Positions 7,219-12,133 of a stretch of 12,133 nucleotides of DNA are shown here, in pieces. The number at the start of each line of letters is the position of its first letter. The first letter of the stretch is position 1. The stretch comes from Deltaproteobacteria bacterium UBA2385 (lineage in GTDB: Bacteria > Myxococcota_A > UBA796 > UBA2385). Made by a program: the position numbers and the translations under genes. Where the stretch lies: positions 1-12,133 of the forward strand of contig DDSR01000050.1 in assembly GCA_002343455.1 (NCBI GenBank). Direction: 5' to 3'. Below the pieces are notes generated by a model, which was not told the origin of the DNA, searched no databases, and was given only the letters and a program-made list of their open reading frames with translations.

Positions 7219-8040
7219 TCAAACCGGCCCCGATCGCCTCGCAGTGGGGACAGAAGTCCCTCCCGTGATTTGCGGATGAGACTTCTGTCCCCTCCCTTGG
7301 CTCCGCCAGGCCCACTGGCCCTCGACCGCGCGCAGCATCGGCGTGCTCGGCTCGCGGGCGGAGAGTCGTTTCACCGTGCGGATGCTGAGGCCCAGGGCGT
7401 CGGCCACCTCGCGGATCGTGTGCCCCTGACGGGCGAGCCGTATGCCAGCCGCGCGGGCATCGACCCGCAGCGGCTCGTTGCCCTGGGCCGTGGGCAGACC
7501 CGCCGCGGCCGCCACCGCCTGCACCAAGGTGGACAGTCGACGCTCACAGCATGCCCAGGGGTCGCCTCCGAAACGGGCGAGCAGCTCCTCCCGCTTCACC
7601 CGAGGCAGGAGGCGTCGCACATGGCCCGCCATCCAGGCGCCGCTCGGGCGGAGGCCGAGCAGGTCGGGCAGCGCGGTGCCCTCGAAGAAGGGGTCGAGCT
7701 CATCCAGCCCGTGATGCCCGAGCTGGCCCAGGACATAGCCGAAGGTGCTGGCCAGGTGGGCCTGGTCGCGCACCGGGCTGAAGCGCACCGGCTCCCATTC
7801 GAGCTCCGGCCCCAGGCAGAGGTGCAGCGTGCGGGCGAGGTGGCGGGTGTGCAGGCCCGCCTCGTCGCGATCGCAGGCGAGGAGCAGGTGGGCGTGCGTG
7901 TCGGCCAGGCCATGGGCCAGCAGCGGTCGACCTCGGGCGGCGAAGGCCAGCGTGTGCGACCAGCGGCGCCGGTCCACGAGGTCCGGTGCCAGCACGCGGT
8001 TGTCGCGCGCGCGGAGGATGAGCTGAGAGGCGAGGGCCAT
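7219..8040 (-). CDS. REP-associated tyrosine transposase (RAYT), Y1/HUH type, with C-terminal HTH
   Basis: The product is 273 residues from ATG at 8040. The HUH motif is GLADTHAHLLLACD (His49, His51), matching the NHxHLLL element of IS200/RAYT Y1 transposases. The likely catalytic tyrosine is Tyr102 in LASTFGYVLGQLGHHGL, the equivalent of the RAYT YIxxNPVRAGL region. Residues about 193-228 (ARAAGIRLARQGHTIREVADALGLSIRTVKRL) form a helix-turn-helix. RAYTs cut and rejoin single-stranded DNA at REP hairpins and are usually single-copy and domesticated. Here five REP-like hairpins surround the gene. The frame runs through REP C, so residues from about 250 to the end (GRGQKSHPQITGGTSVP) and the stop are encoded by REP sequence. 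Only a weak AAGG precedes the start, and no other in-frame start after the M23 stop looks better. Function is by family; activity is untested. Confidence 0.85.
   Translation of the reverse strand: MALASQLILRARDNRVLAPDLVDRRRWSHTLAFAARGRPLLAHGLADTHAHLLLACDRDEAGLHTRHLARTLHLCLGPELEWEPVRFSPVRDQAHLASTFGYVLGQLGHHGLDELDPFFEGTALPDLLGLRPSGAWMAGHVRRLLPRVKREELLARFGGDPWACCERRLSTLVQAVAAAAGLPTAQGNEPLRVDARAAGIRLARQGHTIREVADALGLSIRTVKRLSAREPSTPMLRAVEGQWAWRSQGRGQKSHPQITGGTSVPTARRSGPV
7246..7292 (+). repeat. REP hairpin C, overlapping the transposase 3' end
   Basis: GGGGACAGAAGTCCC (7246-7260) pairs with GAGACTTCTGTCCCC (7278-7292), with one mismatch, around a loop with CCGTGATTTGCGGAT. The hairpin lies inside the reading frame of the RAYT gene on the minus strand. 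Confidence 0.92.
7296..7310 (+). repeat. 15-base flank of REP C (copy 1)
   Basis: CTTGGCTCCGCCAGG directly follows the right arm of REP C and is part of the RAYT coding sequence. It recurs with one substitution after REP E at 9053-9067. The string itself contains TGGC...GCCA, a short palindrome. Confidence 0.7.
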
Positions 8041-8094
8041 GGCGGCGGGCCTTGCAGGAGGCGTGCCCGCGTAGGGTGTTGAAGTCTCGTCGGC

Positions 8095-8124
8095 GAGGTG
8101 CCGGAGGTGCCGGAGATCCGGCGG
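8095..8124 (+). repeat. GTGCCGGAG tandem repeat, left copy flanking the M23 gene
   Basis: GTGCCGGAG occurs twice in tandem (8098-8106, 8107-8115), followed by ATCCGGCGG. A very similar block lies at 8829-8865. The pair brackets the M23 peptidase gene, and this copy lies in the gap between that gene and the RAYT start. Confidence 0.75.
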
Positions 8125-8147
8125 GGCGCCCAGCTCCTCCGCGGACC

Positions 8148-8714
8148 TCAGCGATACAGCGGCCCCAGGACCCTGCGTGGATCCGGGTACAGCCGCCGGG
8201 CCTGCTCCCGCTCCTCGGGGGCCACCGCGCCGGGCAGATCGTGGGTGGCGGGCCGCTCGATCGACAGCTGAAAGTGCAGGTGCGGAGGCCAGCCGCCGTT
8301 GTCCTCCGGCTCGCCCAGCCAGCCCAGCACCTCGCCCGCCTGAAACCGCCGACCCACCGGGCTGCGGGCCAGCGAGGAGCCCGAGAGGTGGCCCCACAGG
8401 GCCCAGAGCGGCGCCCCGTCGAGCTCGTGCTCGCTCACCAGCACGTGGCCGTAGTCCCCCGGGGCGGGGTTGTACCCCGCGTGCAGGATGAAGCCCGGCG
8501 CGAAGGCGTGGACAGCCACCCCCGCGGGCCCCCCGATGTCGATGCCCATATGCACCGTCCGGCGCCCGCCGAACAGCTCCTGGGTGTAGATGGCCCGGTC
8601 CTCGTCGTAGCGGCCGATCGCCCACTGGGCGGTGGGAGGCGTGGGGAAGGGCGCCTGGCGGAGGTCGAGGACCTCGTAGCGCTGGGGGAGGAGGACGACG
8701 GGGTGGAAGGGCAT
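8148..8714 (-). CDS. M23-type (LytM-like) metallopeptidase domain protein
   Basis: The product is 188 residues from ATG at 8714. The zinc-site motifs of M23 peptidases are all visible: HMGID (His55, Asp59), WGHLS (His109) and GGWPPHLHF (His145, His147). The family cleaves glycine-containing or cross-link peptide bonds in peptidoglycan. The wording around the motifs (GDYGHVLVSEHELDG, GHLSGSSL, NGGWPPHLHFQL) resembles the subgroup in which an M23 domain is found alone or fused to aminotransferase/kinase proteins, so a cell-wall target is not certain. No signal peptide is visible, which is unusual for a wall hydrolase and favours a cytoplasmic role or an unrecognised export route. An upstream in-frame GTG at 8795 would add a Pro/Cys-rich leader and is less likely. 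The gene sits between the RAYT gene and the right REP pair. Confidence 0.87.
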   Translation of the reverse strand: MPFHPVVLLPQRYEVLDLRQAPFPTPPTAQWAIGRYDEDRAIYTQELFGGRRTVHMGIDIGGPAGVAVHAFAPGFILHAGYNPAPGDYGHVLVSEHELDGAPLWALWGHLSGSSLARSPVGRRFQAGEVLGWLGEPEDNGGWPPHLHFQLSIERPATHDLPGAVAPEEREQARRLYPDPRRVLGPLYR

Positions 8715-8828
8715 GGGGGTGGGTATCCCGAGCGCCGTGGGGGGGGAGCTGCGTTCAGGAGCGGGGCAGGGGAGAACGCGCCCGCCCTGGTCCACAGCCG
8801 CTCAGCTCGGGCGGGGCGCAAATGGCGG

Positions 8829-8865
8829 AGGTGCCGGAGGTGCCGGAGGTGCGGAGGTCCGGCGG
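8829..8865 (+). repeat. GTGCCGGAG tandem repeat, right copy flanking the M23 gene
   Basis: GTGCCGGAG occurs twice (8831-8839, 8840-8848), followed by a shortened GTGCGGAG and then GTCCGGCGG. It adjoins REP D on its left and repeats the block at 8095-8124. Confidence 0.75.
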
Positions 8866-8870
8866 CGGGA

Positions 8871-8913
8871 GGACAGAAGTCCCGTCTGTGATTTGCGGAA
8901 GAGACTTCTGTCC
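8871..8913 (+). repeat. REP hairpin D
   Basis: GGACAGAAGTCCC (8871-8883) pairs with GAGACTTCTGTCC (8901-8913), with one mismatch, around a loop containing CTGTGATTTGCGG. It has the same orientation as copies A-C and lies upstream (5' side) of the M23 gene. Confidence 0.9.
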
Positions 8914-8950
8914 CCTCTGAAGCCCACATTCGGTGGATCCGAAGGCGAAA

Positions 8951-8967
8951 CGGTCAGACTATGACCG
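8951..8967 (+). repeat. Small conserved hairpin in the spacer between REP D and E
   Basis: CGGTCA (8951-8956) and TGACCG (8962-8967) enclose the loop GACTA. The surrounding spacer (GGTGGAT, GGCGAA, GGATC, CCCTCAAACCGGCCC) is closely similar to the spacer between REP B and C. Confidence 0.75.
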
Positions 8968-9003
8968 GATCAGCCCTCAAACCGGCCCGGATCGCGCCCA
9001 TAG

Positions 9004-9050
9004 GAGGACAGAAGTGCCATCCGTGATTTACGGGAGGGACTTCTGTCCTC
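9004..9050 (+). repeat. REP hairpin E (compensated stem)
   Basis: GAGGACAGAAGTGCC (9004-9018) pairs with GGGACTTCTGTCCTC (9036-9050), with one G/G mismatch. The second base pair is A-T where REP A has G-C, and both arms have changed, which is a compensatory difference. It is about 135 bases right of REP D and abuts the Tc-toxin remnant. Confidence 0.9.
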
Positions 9051-9052
9051 TT

Positions 9053-9067
9053 CTTGGCTACGCCAGG
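9053..9067 (+). repeat. 15-base flank of REP E (copy 2 of the RAYT 3'-end string)
   Basis: CTTGGCTACGCCAGG follows REP E at nearly the same distance as CTTGGCTCCGCCAGG follows REP C. In the C context it is RAYT coding sequence, so here it is either the trace of a lost transposase copy or a conserved end of the element. Confidence 0.65.
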
Positions 9068-10203
9068 TGCGAGTCCGGTCCATGCGCCCAGCGTGCTCAG
9101 CAGCTCGGTGCTCTCGTCGACGCGGACGGTGGTCCGCGTCTCCTCGTGGTCACCATCGACCTCGTCGTCGTTCTCGGCCGAGGGGGTCTGCTCCCCGGGC
9201 GAGGCTTCGATTCGCCGCAGGGAGGGCGGCTTTCAGGTCGGCCGGCGCACCGACGCGACCAAGCAGGACGGTGGCCTGGTCAGCGGTGAAGGCGAGCTGG
9301 ACCTTCTGGTGAACGAGCGCCCGGTCCCCGAGGGACCCCGCAGCAAGCTCGGTTCCGTCGTCGTCGTAGGTGGTGACGGCGTCGCCGAGCTTCTTGAGCC
9401 AGGCGCTGTCGGTGGGCTCTGCGTCGTCCCAGGCGAGCATCGGGGTCGTCGCCGAGCCGCTGCCGGTGACCACGGGCAGGGCGATCAGCGGGCCGATGTC
9501 GTCGGCGGTCACCTTGTCGGCGTAGAAGGTCGACGGGTCTTCGGTTGCCTCGGGCTGGAGCTGCCAGACGCGCGCCCGGTACGGGAGCCCAACGTGCCAC
9601 TGCGAGGTGGTGGCGGTGTCGTGGATCACCTCGGTGCGCGTGATCCGGCACTGGCCGGTGGCCTGCTCGGGGTCGAGTGTTCCCACGCTCGGGGGTCGCC
9701 GCGGGTAGTGCACGGTCGCAGCGCTGTTGACCACGCCGAAGCTGTCGACCGCCAGTGTGATCTGTTGCTCGACGCGAGGGTCGGCCGGGTTCCGCTCGTA
9801 GTGGGTGGTCAGGGTCTCGGTCGGGTAGATGAGGAATACGCCGGGCGTGTCCCCGTCCGCATCTGCACCGTGCGGACGCCCCAGGCCGACATGGTCACCG
9901 AGTAGGGGAAGCCCGACGTCGGGGTGAGCCCGTCTTCGGCGTAGACCTCCTGGCGGAGCGGCTTGCCCTTCAGCGCCCGATGCGCCTCGCGGAGCATCGT
10001 CCCACCGCGGGCGAGCGCGATGTTGACGTCGAAGGTCGTCTCGGCGGGCGAGAAGGCCTCGGCGTCGCCTGAGAAGTACTCGGTTGCGAAGGTGGCGAAG
10101 AGCCGTGCTTCCGCCTCCCAGGCGCCGGTGTGGAACCAGGTGACCGTCCGAACGGGCGGCAGGTTGGTCGTGCCGCTGCCCTGGGGAAAGGTCTCGGTGG
10201 TGT
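9064..10203 (-). pseudogene. Tc toxin B-type subunit fragment (middle region), truncated and frameshifted
   Basis: Translated fragments match the middle region of Tc-toxin B-type (TcdB/TcaC) proteins: TWFHTGAW, EYFSGDAEAFSP, EAHRALKGKPLRQEVYAEDG, PYSV (one frame), then VFLIYPTETLTTHYERNP, ADPRVEQQITLAVDSFG and FTADQATVLLG (a second frame). The first shift is at the CCCC run 9851-9854; one extra base would give VQMRTGDTPGVFL and restore the family sequence. A second shift lies near 9220-9226, where removing one C (minus strand) would join to a GC3-rich frame reading EASPGEQTPSAENDDEVDGD and VRVDESTELLSTLGAW. Homology starts abruptly near 10200, without the SpvB-like N-terminal part, and ends at REP E without RHS repeats. 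In intact toxins this region sits between the SpvB and RHS parts of the B/C cocoon. The fragment lies just downstream of an RHS gene end, so it may be a displaced piece of a related toxin gene. The ATG at 10309 is open into it but has no ribosome binding site. Confidence 0.75.
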
Positions 10204-10315
10204 GGGGTGGCGGCCGGGGAATGACTGTGGAAGAATGGGAATTGAAACGACCAGACCCCTTGCCCAGGCCTAAAGTCGAGGGCGGCGTTTGTCTCACCAA
10301 CATTGACACAGATGG

Positions 10316-11323
10316 CTACCAAGACAGCCACTCCAGCCCCAAGTAGGTGCCCTCGTCGTCGATCCTGGTCATTTCGACCACGAAAACGGCGCGTTTCCCG
10401 CCCGAGTCAATGCAGGCCGCCCGACCCCTTCCCCGAAGGTTCACAAAGTACGAGCTGCCCAGATTGCTGTCCATAATGTGCAGGTACCCTTGTCCTCGGC
10501 GGGTCACCCCCACAAACTCGGTGTCCTTCCCCATTGTTGCAGAAACCACCACCTCCGTTCCAATATTCAAAGTGATTTCGGTGCCCTGACCCTTCACCTT
10601 CAGATGCACACTACCGTTGACCCTGTACTGCTCCAGCACGCCCTCCGAAGTGAATGCAATTGGATAACCTTCCCTTAGCGTATGATCCAACAGGCCGCCT
10701 GTTCCCATATCAAGCATTGCTGCAGCGTCCGAGTAGACACCGAACAACCATACTCGGTACTCATCCATCCAGATGGCTGACGAGGCCGGCGGTACAATAG
10801 TCGTATGTTCTGAGGCGCCGTCGGATAGTACGACCGAGTATCCTCCGTGATTGGTGACTAGTGCGCGACGATCTGATGGTGACCTTGTGATGAACTCCGG
10901 AAAGTAGAGCCGAGTTCCCCAGGGGGCACGAAAGAGCTCCTCCTCGGTACCATCGAACCCTACGCGATGAACCACAGCAGAACCATCCCGGAGTTCCAAG
11001 CGGGTGCCAGGATGGGAACGGTCGTCGATTTCCAAGCCCACAAGATTTCCAGACACCCTCGTGTTTATCAGTCCATCTGTGAGGTCCACCCCAATCAGGG
11101 TGTCATGGGTCGCCAGCAGCATCGCCCGCAACGCAGCGTCACATGCAACCCCGAGCACTGGGGCTGACGGGGTTCCCTCGCCGATCTGCATGACATCGGA
11201 CCTCACAGCGAGGATTGACGATTTGTGAGGTCGATGTTTGACACAGCCGTTGATGATGGCACTGGCCAATACTCCAACAGAGGCAGCTGCGGGCAGCCAT
11301 CGCTGGCTAGAGAGGCGTCTCAA
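10316..11323 (-). CDS. Predicted lipoprotein; candidate immunity partner of the RHS C-terminal domain
   Basis: The product is 335 residues and matches no family I recognise. Residues 1-27 (MRRLSSQRWLPAAASVGVLASAIINGC) form a signal with arginines, a hydrophobic core and a lipobox-like INGC (Asn at -2 is unusual). The remainder is rich in short beta-strand-like stretches separated by turns with Gly/Asp (LIGVDLTDGLI, VVLSDGASEH, MLDMGTGGLL, YLHIMDSNLG), which suggests a propeller-like fold; this is inference. The start is TTG at 11323-11321 with AGAGGTGG four bases upstream and no in-frame ATG nearby. The gene overlaps the RHS gene by 17 bases, the place where polymorphic-toxin immunity genes usually lie. 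Its base composition is visibly lower in GC than the left half of the window. It could also be an accessory lipoprotein. Confidence 0.75.
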   Translation of the reverse strand: MRRLSSQRWLPAAASVGVLASAIINGCVKHRPHKSSILAVRSDVMQIGEGTPSAPVLGVACDAALRAMLLATHDTLIGVDLTDGLINTRVSGNLVGLEIDDRSHPGTRLELRDGSAVVHRVGFDGTEEELFRAPWGTRLYFPEFITRSPSDRRALVTNHGGYSVVLSDGASEHTTIVPPASSAIWMDEYRVWLFGVYSDAAAMLDMGTGGLLDHTLREGYPIAFTSEGVLEQYRVNGSVHLKVKGQGTEITLNIGTEVVVSATMGKDTEFVGVTRRGQGYLHIMDSNLGSSYFVNLRGRGRAACIDSGGKRAVFVVEMTRIDDEGTYLGLEWLSW

Positions 11324-12133
11324 CCGTCCACCTCTCTCGCATCGGCTCTATGAACACACCAGCGCTTTTCGCTGGTGAAACGAGAATGGTTCCCTTCTCG
11401 CTTGTCCAGTAATGGAGTTCTCGTGTTGTCTCGTATGCGGTGTTCGGGAACATACGAGAACCCTCGACCAGGGCAGGGTTCTTCTTGTCGGTAGGCCAAG
11501 GAGTAGCTCCCTTCCTTCCAAACTGAAAGAAGTAATGACGTCGAACAGAGTTCACTGAAAGGTTTGGAGCATCAGCTGGGGGCTCCAGGTCGAAAGTATG
11601 GGCAGTGAGGCCTGCATCCTTGATTGTCGACAGACTTTCCATATACGCTGTCATTGCTCGTCCCAGCTCGCCATCATCGAGCATCTGGCGAAGCAGTTGC
11701 TCGGCAGCAGCCTTGCCTTCGGTTTCATATGTTTTCTGGAGATGCTCAACGGCACCGTCGTCGGCTGCCCTCATTGCCGCAGACGCAACTCTCAGTTCAT
11801 CTAATGCCGCTTGGCCCTCTGGTGGGATGACTTCTGGTATGGTGAGATGGAGATGATATGCATCGGGTATGCCCACGCGCTCGGCCCGGCTTGGCTTAGC
11901 GCTGGGGTCGAACAGATAGGCGAGAACACCCTTGACCAGAGGGCCCCCGACGCCTAGCGCCTTCTCACTCGAAGGGTCGATTGTAGATGTGGTCGTTGGC
12001 TCGATGGCGCCTTTCTCCTGCCTCGTTGCGGCATTGTCCGGGTCTGCACCGTCTTCCGAGGCCATTCCAGTTGTGTCTTGGAGATTGACCGGATTCCCCC
12101 GCACATACCCAAACCGATTCCCCCCATCCACCA
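11307..12133 (-). CDS. C-terminal end of an RHS-family polymorphic toxin (partial, 5' end outside window)
   Basis: The frame is open at the right edge. Its first visible residues, DGGNRFGYVRGNPVNLQDTTGM, match the RHS-associated core end (DxxNxYxYVxxNPVNxxDxxG), after which the variable C-terminal domain begins. About 250 residues follow: a polar, Thr-rich linker (EPTTTSTIDPSSEK), a short hydrophobic piece (LVKGVLAYLF), a charged helical region with Ala/Glu/Leu (about 100-175), and a compact end rich in aromatic and charged residues (RRHYFFQFGRKG, TRELHYWTSEKGTILVSP). I recognise no nuclease, deaminase, ADP-ribosyltransferase or other toxin family. In RHS and TcC proteins the C-terminus after this core is the toxic cargo enclosed in the RHS shell. 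The lower GC content and the overlapping downstream lipoprotein gene fit a horizontally exchanged toxin-immunity module. The ATG at 12131 is probably internal. Confidence 0.8.
   Translation of the reverse strand, partial: VDGGNRFGYVRGNPVNLQDTTGMASEDGADPDNAATRQEKGAIEPTTTSTIDPSSEKALGVGGPLVKGVLAYLFDPSAKPSRAERVGIPDAYHLHLTIPEVIPPEGQAALDELRVASAAMRAADDGAVEHLQKTYETEGKAAAEQLLRQMLDDGELGRAMTAYMESLSTIKDAGLTAHTFDLEPPADAPNLSVNSVRRHYFFQFGRKGATPWPTDKKNPALVEGSRMFPNTAYETTRELHYWTSEKGTILVSPAKSAGVFIEPMRERWTVETPL
11328..11335 (-). promoter_or_regulatory. Ribosome binding site for the TTG start of the lipoprotein gene
   Basis: AGAGGTGG on the minus strand lies four bases before TTG (11323-11321). It sits inside the last codons of the RHS gene and decides this non-ATG start. 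Confidence 0.6.

Noticed and set aside
8041..8625. Upstream extension of the transposase frame across the M23 gene
   Set aside because: The added sequence is a low-complexity Arg/Gly/Ala shadow of the M23 gene. RAYT-like sequence begins just after ATG 8040.
6965..9050. CRISPR array
   Set aside because: The repeats are strong hairpins with conserved spacers at 134-147 base spacing, interrupted by genes, and there are no cas genes. CRISPR spacers are unique and short.
9851..9854. Programmed ribosomal frameshift
   Set aside because: No slippery heptamer or downstream structure is evident. A homopolymer indel in a fragment truncated at both ends is simpler.
9054..9905. Plus-strand open frame of 283 codons right of REP E
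   Set aside because: The opposite strand shows clear Tc-toxin B similarity across two frames. The plus-strand translation has no recognisable domain.
9809..10309. Independent small gene starting at ATG 10309
   Set aside because: It has no ribosome binding site, its first 37 residues look non-coding, and the rest is a fragment of the Tc-toxin region that continues in another frame after a homopolymer shift.

Overview
The window is high-GC bacterial DNA in which every gene I can support lies on the minus strand, so transcription runs from right to left. The gene content points to a myxobacterium-like or other former deltaproteobacterial genome. It has two surface lipoproteins with MopE-type Asp/Cys-rich repeats (DxDGDGYGD...CDGxDNDCDG), an FG-GAP propeller lipoprotein, a hypothetical protein with a C-terminal hairpin of membrane segments, and fragments of Tc/RHS toxins. 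This assignment rests on gene style, not on a marker gene.

Right end (about 9060-12133): the 3' end of an RHS-family gene enters from the right edge. The RHS core signature is followed by a variable C-terminal domain that I do not recognise. The next gene overlaps it by 17 bases, starts at TTG with a good ribosome binding site, and encodes a predicted lipoprotein that is a candidate immunity protein. These two genes are visibly less GC-rich than the rest. Downstream lies a broken piece of a Tc-toxin B-type gene (middle region), truncated at both ends and carrying two frameshifts at homopolymer runs.

Middle (about 6900-9067): a REP/RAYT locus. A gene for a Y1/HUH transposase of the REP-associated (RAYT) type is accompanied by five copies of a roughly 45-base hairpin (arms GGACAGAAGTCCC / GGGACTTCTGTCC, loop core CCGTGATTT), three on its 3' side and two further right. 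The inter-hairpin spacers are also conserved and hold their own small hairpin. The transposase frame runs into the nearest REP, which supplies its last residues and stop codon. An M23-type peptidase gene sits between the transposase and the right-hand REPs, with short direct repeats on either side.

Left part (1-6876): a radical SAM gene with a CX4CX2C cluster motif, then a tightly packed probable operon. It holds a MopE-repeat/beta-helix lipoprotein, a stand-alone 2-oxoacid dehydrogenase-type acyltransferase domain starting at TTG inside the previous stop codon, a MopE/FG-GAP lipoprotein with an 18-bp tandem-repeat linker, and a secreted or membrane hypothetical protein starting at GTG inside the previous stop codon. 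A further gene may begin at position 48. The most interesting material is the REP/RAYT array and the unrecognised RHS C-terminal domain with its overlapping lipoprotein.
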